Positions 1 through 11,827 of a stretch of 64,000 nucleotides of DNA are shown one piece after another. Origin of the DNA: Coprinellus micaceus (taxonomy: Eukaryota > Basidiomycota > Agaricomycetes > Agaricales > Psathyrellaceae). Location of the stretch: the NCBI GenBank assembly GCA_951394405.1, contig OX596345.1:372001-436000 (forward strand), read 5' to 3'. The translations under genes and the position numbers were made by a program. The notes beneath the pieces were generated by a model. It saw only the letters and a list, made by a program, of their open reading frames with translations. It was not told the origin of the DNA and searched no databases. Each line of letters begins with the position of its first letter. Position 1 is the first letter of the stretch.

Positions 1-418
1 AGAACTAAGGAAATAGCCCGATATTCGTGCGCAAACTTCTACTAAAATGCCACAAACACGTGGGGCCTCTTGTGCGTGACTTCGTAAGTTCGTTGGCCGC
101 TCCTCCACTTACACCGTACAGGGTGTAGCAAGAGCATCACGTAGAACAGCGCTCCATCTTGGGAGCCAACCGCGTGAGTCATTACGCGAGACATGAAGCC
201 GTGAGTTCGTCTCGCAACAGACTAAAGTTCACATTGCGGTATCATAATTTGAAATCGAGAGAAAAGGCATCATGAATAAAATTTGGTGTCTACGACTTGA
301 AAAGCGAAGGAGATGTGCGTGTGGGAATTTAACAGGTGGCCCCAAGAACAAATAGACGCGAGAAGAGCTCGCAAATTGATATGGAGGATAATTAGGCCGT
401 CACACGTAACCTCACCCT
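1..418. other. Intergenic/left edge, no gene seen
   Basis: Downstream flank of F-box gene A1. I find no coding frame with recognisable content, no RNA gene and no repeat here. Part of it is presumably the 3' untranslated region of A1. Confidence 0.5.
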
Positions 419-3149
419 TCAATTAGCAGATTGCGAGCTCACATTACCCACCGCGACAAAGTCAACCCCAAGTACAGGGTTGGGTTTGTGGCTGCGGAAC
501 GTTCATTGTCAGGATACGACACTTCGCAGACGGCGGGGAACTTGGTCGAGAACACTCACATTCGCCTGAAATGCTCCTGCAGTCCTTCCGCTGTGAACCT
601 CCGCTTGTTGACGATATGACACTTGAGGCAGTTGCACTTGAAGAGCTCGAGGTTACGATCTGGAAGCGCAAACTCGGCTGGAGTTTCATATGTGTGCCTG
701 CACCGTTCGTTCACAAAGTAATCCTCGTGGACCTTCGGTTCCGTTATTCCGTGACTTCACAACCGTAAGAATTACGCATTTAAACAACGCATAAGAGAGA
801 GTGGGAAACTCACATTGAGCATAGATGGTCGATGACGAAAGGTTCAGACTCGGCGTCGGACGCTTCAACAAATCTGTGGCAGTGATTGCAGGACCATGCC
901 TTGGCAGATGAACGAAGGACCCCCTCGCTCTCTTTTGCCTGGGTCGCCTCTTCAGGTGTAGCCAGCCTGAACCAGTCGTGGGTATTCGCGCTAACATGGA
1001 AGGCATCGTACAAGGCCAACTACACGTCCGTTATGGGTATGCCAGTGAAAGAAGCTGAAGGGCGCAAACTCACCGCAGTCCTCCAAGTAAGCACAGGGTA
1101 CCCGGCCTCGGTCAAGAACGATGTATACACGAATCGCGGGTCGGACTCATCCATATCTGCTACAGTTGCAGTCTTGGGGTCTAGGCCAGCCAACTCAATC
1201 AACTTCACCGATACGATCGACGCAGAATGGTTGAGATCGAATTCAGCTGGCGTGGGGATCCACACCCCGTCTCTCAACAGGAGTTGCTTCCGTTCCTGAG
1301 TGGCATGCGTTCCAATCATCGCCCAACCCACGAGAATCAGATCCTCGGGGTTAGCGCAAGCGAAAGGCGCCCTACTCTTGCGACACAGTGGGCGGCATCG
1401 TCGATAGACGAACCTCGCGAGGTCGAAGGGGTGAACGGTGCATGTCGCTTGTCGCTTAGTTTCCTCGGTGTCGAGGGATTCCTTCACCTTCACTTGGTAA
1501 TCAGCAATGTACTTCTTGAAATGTCGCTTAAAGGGCTGGAAGTTCTTCGCCGTGATATCGGTCTTTTTGTCTGCCTCGAGGAGTTTGAGGACTCCAGGGA
1601 TGGGGCGGAGAAAGTCGACTGGAGGGCAGTAGAGGCGCTCCGATGGGCGAAGGGTGTCCAGATATGCGGTATAAACACCCTCGAGTATCTTCATTCGTTG
1701 GTCAAGCGCGGGCCTCAGCTCCTCGGCCAACCTCAGGTTCACTTGGGCCTGGACCTTTGGCTCAAGCTTTGGTCGCACCCGTGTCCAGACTAGGCGTTTC
1801 GGAGGACATCTTAGCGAACGTTGGGCTGAAATGGAGAAGACAATCACCAGCATTGGTAACGTTGGGCGTTCCGGAGAAGATCCCATCCGTCGAGGAAAAG
1901 AGTGACTTGTCCACATCGTGTTGTGTGTACCCAGCTGCCACAAATCGTGCCTTGAAGCTGTAATCAAATCAATAGTATATTCAGATGGGGGATGCTGGCT
2001 ACGCACGCCTGAAGCCTCTTTTCCCTGTCCTTGCCTACTTGGATTCGTCGCACTCCTTCCATGTCAAGCTGCCATTTTCGATATACCTTGAACAGCTACG
2101 GCACCCCCGTTGATATCTACATCATGGCGTGTATGGGAACTCACTCACCTCGCCGCGTTTCTCGACCCTGCCTGCGAAATCGTCTTCCCAAGCTTTTCCG
2201 GCTTGGGGATCTTGGATCTCCTTACGTTGAGCAGCGATGCGAATAACATCCTCGTCCCAGTAAAACGCTTTGGACTGGTTTGGCCTCCAGTCCCACCCGC
2301 TATCTGTACTCGGTTAGGCTACCGACAGCAGAGCTCAAACCCGAGTCAGAGAACTCACCGCCAGTGAAGGGTACGCATTTCAAGATATCCTTGCTGACAC
2401 CAGGAAACCGGCGCTCCGTAACAAGGCGTTCATCTACGAGGCTGAAAAGGGTCAGAGATAAAGGGGTACTGGGCTCGAGGACGCTTACTGTCTTCTCCTG
2501 CACGGCGGGCAAACTCGCCGTAGCAGGCGCCAGTCCCGCAGATCGTAATTTGCCTTATAGCCACACAACTGGCACGCATTTCCAAAGAGGAACGATGCCC
2601 ATCGTAGCTCTGTAAAATCCTCTGGAGGTTCAGGACAGCTTTTCAAAGACAGCCTCGCGGCTTCCCAAACAAGTCCTGCCTGGGGCCCGAGCATTGTTTT
2701 CCGCCATGACCGATTGACCTTGGCTACGTTGAGGAGGTCAGTGGGTGTGAGATGGCTGAGGATCTGCCGAGGTCTTAGTGGAAGGCTACCAAGGGGCTAA
2801 GGAGAATCACCTCGAAGACGACATCCAAAGGCATCGTCAGTACGATACTGAGATCCTGTTGAGCTTTGTAACGACGTTGTGCTCTAAAAGCGTTCGGCGC
2901 CTTAGAGGTGGTCTCCCCTGTCGAAGCTTTCGTCGTCTTCCGGCGCTTCGCGGATGGGACGTTCGCCCTCCCCTTTGCTGAGCAGGTCATTCAGTCATCG
3001 GCAATGCTGCCATCCTCACACGCCGACTTACCCTGAGTGAAAGTGCTCACTGTGGTGGTCTGCAGTACTGCATTACCTATCGACGACGAGATCCCCGACT
3101 GTTCATGGTTCCCAGACTCGACATTACCTTGCCTTCGAGTTGTAACCAT
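419..3149 (-). CDS. F-box protein with C-terminal Cys/His zinc-like motifs (family A, copy 1)
   Basis: Probable SCF ubiquitin-ligase substrate receptor. It starts MVTTRRQ at 3149 and runs through about 11 exons to a TGA at 419. The F-box is split by a short intron: TMPLDVVFE ends one exon and ILSHLTPTDLLNVAKVNRSW begins the next (about 2740-2700). A Cys-rich segment follows (CQLCGY, then CPPCRRR) and probably binds zinc. The long middle exon (about 1080-1780) contains LRPSERL and FQPFKRHFKKYIADYQVK and matches no domain I know. The C-terminal part has WSCNHC, NERCRHTYE and a final CNCLKC...EHFRRIH pattern like a C2H2 finger. All junctions I checked are GT-AG. Copy A2 (6916-9649) has the same exon order, so the gene appears intact. 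The F-box assignment is firm; substrate and metal binding are inferred. Confidence 0.8.
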
Positions 3150-3569
3150 GTCTGACGGCTCTTCTTGAGGGAAAACCGATAAGGAGATGGTGGTCAAGAA
3201 CAAAGGAACGTGTTGGCCTGGGAAATGTGCCGTATCTGATAGTAATCACTTTCTGTGCCTAACTTGGATCCTCCTGGAGAGTCCACGACCTTCTACACCA
3301 GGACTGTGGAGAGCCTTTTTCTCTGAGCTGTGCTGCTTCAAGCTCTCGTCACTTCATGGAGTTCCCGGGCTGGGTGCATGCCGAGTCCCCTCGCCAAAGC
3401 GATGAGAGTGGGCTAGAAGGGGGTCCAGGGGATGGTTTCGGGCGTCAGAGAGCAGATGCAGGGCGACAGAAGGTATTTCGGAGTCGAAAGCGCAGTTCCG
3501 GGGCGTAACCCGCGCGGCGCGGTAGAAGGAGAAGCCCAAACCCAGGAGAACCGTGACGGTGCGCGTCTC

Positions 3570-3596
3570 GTCACATGGCACGTGATTTCTGTCACA
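3570..3596. promoter_or_regulatory. CACGTG motif between GTCAC half-sites
   Basis: CACGTG at 3579-3584 is flanked by GTCAC on both sides, the same arrangement as upstream of B1-B3 and B6. It lies about 430 bases upstream of the A1 start, further than in the other genes. The rest of 3150-3761 shows nothing recognisable. Confidence 0.35.
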
Positions 3597-3761
3597 GCGC
3601 TTTCTCATCCGAACGCGTCTCCCGCTCGTACCAGTTGCTCAACCTCACAAGGGCGGCCCCCAAAGCAGGGTTGTCTAAACGAAGGAGGCACTATCAATTC
3701 ATTACATAGCGACACAGAGCACCACATCACGAGAATTAATCAATATACTAAGGAAGGCCAT

Positions 3762-5627
3762 TCACCTATCCTCCAAAGGTAAGAGAAAATCACAGATTTG
3801 GAGGAATGTGAGGGAAACAGGGTGAACTATACGTCCTGACATGGGACAGAAACCGACGTTGTAAGGCTCAAAGGTCGCTTCCCCTTCATTATCATCAACG
3901 CCTCGTACCATCATGGCGGAATGGAGATCCATTGTATCTTCAGAGGCTTCCGTGGGAACAGGTAGAACCATGGCGACAAGCTCATTAGAAGTGGTACAGC
4001 AGCATAGAACGAGTTGCCCATCGCAGAAGATCAATGGCGTGACAGACCAAATAATCGGTTCGGTAGGCCCACTCACAACCTGGTCACTCTTTCCTGCCGC
4101 AACGGGTAGATAGGAGGGGACAAACCCCACATCCTGGTGGCCCATCCTACGAAGAGAATAGAGGGAGATCATGCCCGCTTCCGCCACACTCTCCTCTTCG
4201 TTAACGACGAAACACAGGTGGGGAGGAGCATTTTGCTGCCACGAAGGTGCAACCGCGGTATTGCATTCGGGAAGCTCGCCTTCATGCCATCGAGGAATGC
4301 GTTTCGGGGAGTTTGAGATTAACGGGGGCTCCTTCCCAGGCTCGATAGGTGGAAGGTCCTTCGGAATATCCCAAATGAGAAAGTCATGATCAGAATCCAC
4401 TGCGATGACGGTATTGTCCCGAAGCATTATCTGTTGATTTTGAAACGTTAGTGTAACGAAAAACGGGACGACACCAGGAAGATGATTTTACTGACATCCA
4501 AGAATGGTTGAAGGTTTTGACAGATCCATCGGCACCCATTTTGTTCTCTCCAGTTCACCACATAGATGGATTTCCCAGACATGAGCACAGCTATTGACTG
4601 GCCAAGATGTGTGTGTGGTGGGGAATACGCATCCAGCAACGACTGTTCGTGATACAAAACGAACTCCGGGGTTTGGCGTTGAGGATCTATGCCGAATATA
4701 TTTAGCTTTCCCCCATCGAGTGCGTGTCTGTGTTGTCAATCAGCTCGACGAATGTGGGGAGGAGGCGACCTGAACTGACGAACGTCCAGTCACGGCCAGA
4801 ATTATCTCGCTTCCACGGGAACTGNNNNNNNNNNNNNNNNNNNNNNNNNNNNNNNNNNNNNNNNNNNNNNNNNNNNNNNNNNNNNNNNNNNNNNNNNNNN
4901 NNNNNNNNNNNNNNNNNNNNNNNNNNNNNNNNNNNNNNNNNNNNNNNNNNNNNNNNNNNNNNNNNNNNNNNNNNNNNNNNNNNNNNNNNNNNNNNNNNNN
5001 NNNNNNNNNNNNNNNNNNNNNNNNAGAGAGATAGGGGAAAGCCATCTTTGGAATAGAGATGGTCGCTAATGGGAATGGCTTCACGGGACAGTGCATGTTG
5101 TATCCCAAATCCCACAGACACACAATAGCTAGCGCTGCACCATTGGGTCGTGGCCTCTCGGCTGTGAATAGGAATCGACCACCTGGGACCAGTGCCAGGT
5201 GTGAGACCTTGTACAGCCCGTCTTGGTGGGCCTCCCTTCGGCACGGATATCGTCTCGTGACATATGGACCCGTATACCGCTCGGAGGATCCAGAGCTGGA
5301 CCCTCTGACGAGGTTAACAAAGCGACGAGGGCCCGACGCAGCATGCTCGAGCTCAGCGAGCGTCATCTTCTCCGTGGGGTATGTCGGCTTGTATATTCTG
5401 TGCTGCTCGCACACTCTATCGAGAGCCGCAAGCCAGACACTCCTAGAGGCTGCTGCTCGATAGAAGAAGCGGCATGTCTAGGTCCCAACGATAAGTCTAC
5501 GTTCGGACTAGCCCACAAATAAGCACAGACCCACCGCCCGCATTGCCAGGATGTCAACTGGGTCGAGACGCTGCAACACATGCATCACCATGTCTGGTGA
5601 GAGCTTGAAATCGGGAGTGTTTTCCAT
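3762..5627 (-). CDS. F-box/WD-like propeller protein B1 (interrupted by assembly gap)
   Basis: Probable SCF substrate receptor. Exons: 5627-5535, 5477-4780 (contains the N run), 4727-4496 and 4430-3762. Exon 1 is the F-box helix region (FKLSPDMVMHVLQRLDPVDI). Exon 2 opens with TCRFFYRAAASRSVW and EQHRIYKPTYP and carries the first propeller-like strand (LALVPGGRFLF, then VCLWDLGYNMH). Exon 3 carries NWREQNGCRW. Exon 4 carries FLIWDIPKDL, ISLYSLRRMG and the closing strand ICDFLLPLEDR. Intron phases are 0-2-0, as in all B paralogues. The nearest relatives are B2 and B3. Outside the gap I see no stop or frameshift. Comparison with exon 2 of B2 suggests the 200 N stand for only about ten missing bases. 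CACGTG lies 84 bases upstream. Confidence 0.82.
4825..5024. other. Assembly gap (200 N)
   Basis: Exactly 200 N inside exon 2 of B1. Known exon-2 sequence on either side totals 498 bases against 515 in B2, and the flanking residues (PYLS before, SSRGS after) align to B2 with only about three residues missing. The N run is therefore probably a fixed-length placeholder. Confidence 0.9.
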
Positions 5628-5710
5628 AATACAGCCTGGAGAATACGTGGCCGAGGTTGAACACCGAAAAGCAACCGTGACTCGGACAATATTGGGACCC
5701 ACAGTCACAC

Positions 5711-5716
5711 CACGTG
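5711..5716. promoter_or_regulatory. CACGTG E-box upstream of B1
   Basis: It reads GTCACACCACGTGCATCGTCAC in context and lies 84 bases from the B1 ATG. The rest of 5628-6059, up to the end of the first CsbD-like gene, shows nothing I recognise. Confidence 0.45.
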
Positions 5717-6059
5717 CATCGTCACATCGCTAGCCGAGATCCCAGTGCTCACCTCGCGCCCATGAACGAGCGTATCTGTTCGATTCTAGTCTGATCGCGA
5801 AGCAAGTGAGCTGAAATAACACAGAGTTACATAGGCCTGGAACCTCGGACTCGGATAACATCGTAATAAATCTTAGAGACCATTGACACGGACAAAAAGA
5901 TGAATGTGATCGTGAATTACATGCAGAAAAATGCTAGTTATACGATATGCGGTATCATAGGTCTTGTGGTATAGATACAAGGAAAGTGGGGGTTGGTCGA
6001 CATCCATAGACAGGAAGAAGTAGAAGGCCTGGAGACTCGAACAAGAGAATGAGGCCAAA

Positions 6060-6473
6060 TTACATGTTCCGGTTCACCCCTTGCATTACACTGCCTTTGG
6101 CGTGTCGAAGGTTTCCTGCATCGCGGATTAGCTCAAAAATAAAGCGCTGAAGGCGTGTCCGAGCTCACCTGCTCCTTCTCTGGCTCCATTACCCGTTGCG
6201 AACCCGAGGACCTGGTCTTTCTTCCCAGCGATGCGGCTTCCAGTTGCTTTCGCGTACCCTTTGGTGCGGGCAGCGTTATACTCAGCGTTTCCAGCCGCAC
6301 GTTCAGTTTGGCCCCTTATCTCGAGACCATGCCACCCAATAGTTCTGCCGACAGTCTCTCGTACAGCACCCTTGGTAGAGTGGAAGCGACCGGAGATTCT
6401 GCTGTTGGGCCAAGATAAGAAACGCGATATCACTTGGGAGGACTCGGAAGTAGAATGCTAACCTTGGCGACAT
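6060..6473 (-). CDS. CsbD-like small protein, copy 1
   Basis: A small hydrophilic protein of 99 residues in three exons. Start MSPS at 6473; the TAA is at 6060-6062. The first intron splits codon 4 and the second lies in the last third, the same positions as in copy 2. The CsbD signature is clear: GRFHSTKGAVRETVG near the start, then GNAEYNAA, GYAKATGSRIAGKKDQV and GFATGNGAREGAG. CsbD-like proteins are stress-associated in bacteria, and a fungal relative (Hmp1 of Ustilago) was reported to bind cruciform DNA; the role here is unknown. It has lost several acidic residues relative to copy 2, so it is the more diverged of the pair. The leader just upstream has a CAA-repeat run. Confidence 0.82.
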
Positions 6474-6915
6474 TGTAAGTTGCTGATGTTGTTGTTGTTG
6501 TAGACTTCGCGTTGTTTGGGTGTCCCGACAAGTTGTTGAAGAGAATAGTCCGATACCCACCCTCTTATATACTTTGCTGCTACAACTAAGCCAATACAAG
6601 GCAGGTCCTCTGACGAAGGGTAACAGGGAGTATATGACGACAGTGGAGCGGTGACCCTCATCTTTCGGTCCCATTAGGCGTACTTGACAGAAACGCAGTA
6701 TAGCTCCGCGTCACACTAACAAGTTCATCATACAAAGGAGAGCCGGTAATGACGACATCCACTAAAACTTAAGTAAAAGGTTGAGAACGACGTAAGCTGA
6801 GGGCGGGCTCGGTGTGGCAGTGCAAAATAGGCGCTTTGAGGAATAGGCGCCCGATGACGCAAGGGTTTTCCGAACGCGATAAGGCGTCGATCAGGCCAGG
6901 ACTCATATATAGTGC
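6474..6915. other. Intergenic, no gene seen
   Basis: Spacer between the first CsbD-like gene and the end of F-box gene A2. Apart from the CAA-rich stretch near 6483-6505 I see nothing coding or repeated. Confidence 0.45.
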
Positions 6916-9649
6916 CTATTCCACGGGCGTAGCGACGCGCGCGACGACAAAGTCTACCCCGAGAACGGGATTTTGATTGTGTCTGACCATGTGTCGTCAA
7001 TTCCGAGCTTCGCGAACGCTCAACATAAAAGCACTCACATCCATGTGAAATGCTCCTGGATCCCTTCCGCGGTAAACCTCCTCTTTTCTACGACTGCCTG
7101 GCGGCACCTGCTACACCTGCATTTGAACAGCTCCATGTTCCAATCTGGGAGGGTGATTTCTGACGGAACCTCGTAAGTGTGCCTGCAGCGCTCGTTGAGA
7201 AAGTAGTCTTCAAGTATGTTCGGCTTCGCTATTCCGTGTCTAGAATACAATAATGAGGAGATGGGGCTAGTCTTCAAAGGGGGAAATAGCACCTCGATGC
7301 CAGATGCCCCAGAATGAACGTCTCGGATTCAGCTTGAGTGGCTTCGAGGAAGTCGTGGCAGTGGTTGCATGACCACGCCTTCGCCGACGCGCGGATGCTC
7401 GCCTCACTCTCTTTCATCTGAGCTTCCTCCTCCGGGGTGGCCAACCTAAATGACTGGTCCGAATCAAGTTTATGGCCCCGGAAGGCCTCGTACAACGACA
7501 ACTATGGGTTCATCATCAGTACTGAATGCCTGTACGAAAGTCAGGAAAGTTCCACCTACTGCCACCCTCCATGTGAGGACAGGATACCCCGTCTCGGTCA
7601 AGAACGCTGTGTGCACAAAGCGGGGGTCCCTAGCATCCATTTCCTTTACTGTGGCCTTCCTGGGATCCATCCCTGCCAGCTTGACCAGTTTCGCCGATAC
7701 GAGCGATGCATAGCGGTTGACGGCAAACCTGGCAGGCATGTGAATGTACACGCCATCCCTCAGCTGATGGGAAGAACGGTAGGTAGTCGAATACGCTTTA
7801 ATCGTTGGCCAGCCGACGAGAACCATGTCGTCAGGGGTCGCCCAGTCCAACCGGACGCCCCTGCTTCTGCAGCACATGAACCGCCGACCCGCCTCGCTCC
7901 GTTGGAAAACAATCTTCGCGAGATCGAACGAGTTGCCAGTGAAAGGCCCAGCGTGTTGCTTCGCCTCTTCGTTGAGCGACTCTTTCACTTTGGCTTGAAA
8001 GTCAGCAATGTGTTTTTTGAAATTTCGTTTGAATGGCTGGAAGTCCTTCGCCGTGATCTCGGTCTCCTTTGGCGCTTCGAGAAGTTCCAAGATCCCAGGT
8101 ACCGGGCGGAGGATTTCAACAGGTGGGCAGCAGAGTCGCTCTGAAGGCCGCAGTGACTCCAGATATGATGTGTATACCCGTTCTAGGATCTTCATTCGCT
8201 TATCGACTGTGGGTCTCAGCTCCTCCGCTAATCGCGCGTTGATTACAGCTTGAATCCTCCGCTCAAGCTGCGGCCGAGACCGTGCCCAAACTAAAGGTGT
8301 GTTAACCCGAAAGATATTTCGTGAGTGGAGAAGCTACCCACTGGCGTTGGAAACGTTCGGCGAGCCGGCATTTATTCCCGGAGACCCGGCATAGAGAGAT
8401 TTATCCACGTCGGCCCTGCTATATCCTGCCTCCACAAATCGCACCTTGAAGCTACAATTGCCGTGAGCGTCCAAGAAAGGGAAGCGCACTGGGTCACGTA
8501 CGCATCCAGCCTCGCCTCCCTATCCTTGCGTTCTTGCTGCCTTTTCAAATCCGCTGCCTCACTCTGCCACAGGCGATATTTAGGGACCATCTATTATGAA
8601 GCATTTTCAGCCTCTACCCAGGTATAAGGCCGAACAAGGGTTCACCTCACGACGCTTCTCGATGGCGGCGGCGCGTTCCGCCTCCCAGGCCCTCCGGACT
8701 TCGGGGTCTTGGATTGCGCCGTGCTGGGCTGAGATGCGTCGTATATCCTCATCCCAATAGTACTGTTTAGATGGAGAGTAATCCCATCCGCCGTCTGTAC
8801 TAAGGTCAGTTTGTATAGGCCAGAGTAAGGGTTTCAGGTACTCACCGGTAGAGTATGGTACATACTTCAAGATATTCTTGTCAGTATTTGGAAACCGACG
8901 CTCAGTGACGCTGCGCTCATCGAGGAGACTATGATGCAGCCATTGAGCAACGACATCCGAAAGGTTTGGCGTCAGCTTTAAAATAGTACGCACTGCCTCC
9001 TTCTACAAGCTGAGCACACACGCCGAAGGAGGAGCCAATCAGGCCATTGCCAGCCCAGCTTCGTGCTCCCACAACACTGACACACTTTGCACAACAGGAA
9101 TCTCGCCCATCGCTGCTCTGTAAAGTCCTCTGGGGGCTCAGGGTAGTTGCCTGCCTCCCTTGCGGCCTTCCAGACCAAGCCAGCCTGGGCCCCGAGGAGT
9201 ATCTTGCGCCAGGACTGGTTGACTCGAGCGACATTGATGAGGTCGATGGATGTTAGCTGGCTGAGGATCTACTCATGATCCCTGTCAGAAAACGGTGGGC
9301 GAGTGCAGGTGGTGTGGGTACCTCGTACACGATGTCTAAAGGCATCGTCATGATAACGCTGAGATCCATTCGGACCCGGAGCGATTGCGGCTTAACAGCA
9401 TTCGTCGTCCCTGATGTAGGAGTCGTCGAAGCGCCCGTTGTCTTTCGACGCTTGGCAGCTGGGAGTCCAGCGTTGGATTTCGCTGAAGAGGCGCGGTCCC
9501 TAATGAGTAGCAGCTCCGAAAGCAGCTCTGCGATCACTCGGCTTACCCTTGCTCGAAGCGCTCGTTGGGAAGTTCCCCGTTGATGATTTCTTGGGTTCCG
9601 TGCCGCCGCTAGTAGAACCCAAGACACTTTGCCGTCGAGTCGTAACCAT
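6916..9649 (-). CDS. F-box protein with C-terminal Cys/His zinc-like motifs (family A, copy 2)
   Basis: Paralogue of A1 with the same organisation: MVTTRRQ start at 9649, about 11 exons, roughly 730 residues, TAG at 6916-6918. The F-box is again split by an intron (TMPLDIVYE, then ILSQLTSIDLINVARVNQSW). The Cys-rich block follows (CKVCQCCGS, VCSACRRR), then an acidic/aromatic stretch (YYWDEDIRRI), a charged helix rich in Lys, Arg and Glu, and the long middle exon with SYLESLRPSERL and FKRNFKKHIADFQAKVKESL. The end has WSCNHCHDFLE, NERCRHTYEVP and CRCSRC...EHFTWIH, a possible C2H2-like finger. No stop or frameshift is seen. A role as SCF receptor is inferred from the F-box; the middle region is unknown to me. 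Confidence 0.82.
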
Positions 9650-9961
9650 CTCTAAGCGAGGGTCGTAGCACGCCGATTAGATGGTAGTGGTAGGAAGAAA
9701 GGAAGGAACGTGTTCTCCTGGGGATCATTCCGTCCAGGCCCTGTTTCGGACAGGGGCTACTTGAACTATTTCTGGAGGACAATTTCGGACCCACCTGGGC
9801 ACCCTCGCAGAGCTGAAGGTAACTGGGGCGTCAAAGAGGCGGCAAAGTGATATCAATACAAAGTAAACAAATCGACTATTAGTACATGCTGATGATATAG
9901 ATTATTGCTCGAGCACTATACATGAAGTGGTGGCTTGCCATAGGAGATGCGGTTACGCGAC
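9650..9961. other. Intergenic, no gene seen
   Basis: Short spacer between A2 and the second CsbD-like gene, holding the A2 promoter. No CACGTG hexamer is present here, unlike the B family. Confidence 0.4.
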
Positions 9962-10414
9962 TCAGAACATTTTCCTGTTCGCATCCTGCTTCGCGCCGCC
10001 CTTCTCTTGACGAAGGTTACCTATCCCACAAATTCAATTCGTCAGCACAACGCCCTCACGCTCTCTCGACGAATCCGCACACTCGTCTAGAAGATGAAAT
10101 TGACCCACCTGCAGCCTCCTGGCTACGGTCCCCAGTAACAGCCCCAACGACTTGGTCCTTCTTGCCGGTGACACGGTCGCCGGTACCTTCCGCGTAGCCC
10201 TGAGCACGGGCAGCATCGTACTCGGCCTGACCCGCACGGTGCTCAGCTGCACCCTTCTGCTGGAGGTTGGCAGACCCGAAGGTGTTGCCGAGGGTCTCCT
10301 TCACGGTGCCCTTGGTGGAGTGGAGTTGGCCGGAGGTCTTGCTGTGAGGGGGTCAATACGCGGTCCAATCACTCCTAGTAGAGCCTATGACAAGACTGAC
10401 CTGGGAGAAGACAT
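9962..10414 (-). CDS. CsbD-like small protein, copy 2
   Basis: A 101-residue hydrophilic protein in three exons, start MSSPSKTSGQLHSTKGTVKE at 10414, TGA at 9962-9964. The CsbD-like repeat is well kept: AEHRAGQAEYDAARAQGYAE, GTGDRVTGKKDQVVGAVTGD, then GNLRQEKGGAKQDANRKMF encoded by the last exon. Intron positions match copy 1 exactly, so the pair arose by duplication. Codon use is strongly GC-ending compared with copy 1, which may mean higher expression. The family is linked to stress response and, in one fungal case, to cruciform DNA binding; which applies here is unknown. Confidence 0.86.
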
Positions 10415-11827
10415 TATGATTCGATGGGTGTCAGAAAGTTGGGGTTGTTTGTGTTATGGGTGGTGGAATGAACTGATGAGGATGAGCAGGGGATGGGCGA
10501 GGGGCTATATACCCCTTGACTGAAAGCTTGAGTTGGAGTCCCACTCGAAGGGATGGTGCCGTCGAATATGACGTTTATGGAGCCCGTCTCTCCACACGGG
10601 CGACCTTGACGCATCGGCTACCTGTAGGAGGTAGGCGTCGGATGTACCGCGCACAAACGCGTGCCTGTTGGGCATGGAGTTGAAAGGTGCTCCGACGTAG
10701 GGCGTGACGGAATTGCACTTACTTGAATGCATATGGCGGATGGCTGGCTGTGGGTGTACGGGGCTGAAGATCCTCAGTTCTGACCGAAAGCCAAAATGGA
10801 GCGCCACCCCGGGGTGTTGGAACCGGAACACCCACAGTAAAAGAATGGACCCCCCGCCTTGACGGAAGACATGGGGTTGCAGAAGACGCCGCTGCGGATA
10901 CTCACATCGTGTACACGCCGCTCTCTGGGAAACGTCGTTAGAGAAACTATTGGGAACTTGGTGGTATGCATCTCGTACCGCGATCCCCTCCCATCCACTT
11001 GCATGGAGGCGAAGAACATCTAGCTCGAAGTTGCCTCCATGAGAACCCTTTCCTCCTTGTACCCAGCGGACCACCTCGCCCAGGCATCGCCGATCCTTGC
11101 TCCTCGAGCGTTGTGATGACCTTCGACCATGGTTCGTTTACCCACGTCGCCACGAGAGGCTACGCCCTCGATTGCTCCATTTGCAGCACTGACTGCACCA
11201 CGGCATCTCTTCGTCGTCGTCGATGATTTCATCACTTCCCCTGGTGTCACGATTAGATTCCGGTGTTTTGTGGCGAGACTCGTACCTTATTGACGTCGTT
11301 GGCTTCGAAAAATCTCATCTTGCCCAGTGCAGGCTACCGTGGTACCTTTCAATCGCTCCAGAAATCCGCATTGAGGTCGGCGGGGAGAGTCAGGGGGCGA
11401 CTAGGGTGGATGCATGCGCCATCATGACACCCGTGTACCGAGTTTGCTGGGCGTTCTGCGCCGCGCTAGCCCAGACAACTTGGAAAGATGGCTCTTCGAG
11501 GTTCTTCGTTGTGGTTGGATGGCTTGGCTCGCGGATGACGTCGCCGCCGACTGTCATGTTCCACTGCACCGAGGCACCCAAATATGAAAGCACTGGTGCT
11601 GGAAACCGTTGTCGAGCTCGATTGGAATATCGCCCTTGTCAAGAGGGATCGTCGTCGTCGTCGTCGAGGGTAACGAGCACGAGTTGATCGTTGGCGACGA
11701 CCAGAACGAAATGAATTTTATGTAATCAGCCTCGCAAACCTTGCCTCCTACCCTCATCTCGCCCCGTTTTCCAAGTTTCTCGCCACGGCGAGCTCAAGAC
11801 CTTTTCGAACATCGACGCGTAGCAACG
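10415..11827. other. Unresolved region with protein-like minus-strand frames
   Basis: About 1.4 kb without a gene I can name. On the minus strand several open frames look partly protein-like: 11593-11390 (contains VQWNMTVGGDVI), 11250-11020 (contains GAIEGVASRGDVGKR) and 11074-10505 (contains NSMPNRHAFVRGTSDAYLLQ). They could be exons of one unrecognised or decayed minus-strand gene divergent from the tetraspanin. A GAC/GTC trinucleotide run lies near 11650-11668. I cannot join the frames with confidence and assign no function. Confidence 0.3.

Noticed and set aside
1227..1793. Plus-strand frame of 188 codons
   Set aside because: Shadow of the long middle exon of F-box gene A1, which is supported by its paralogue A2.
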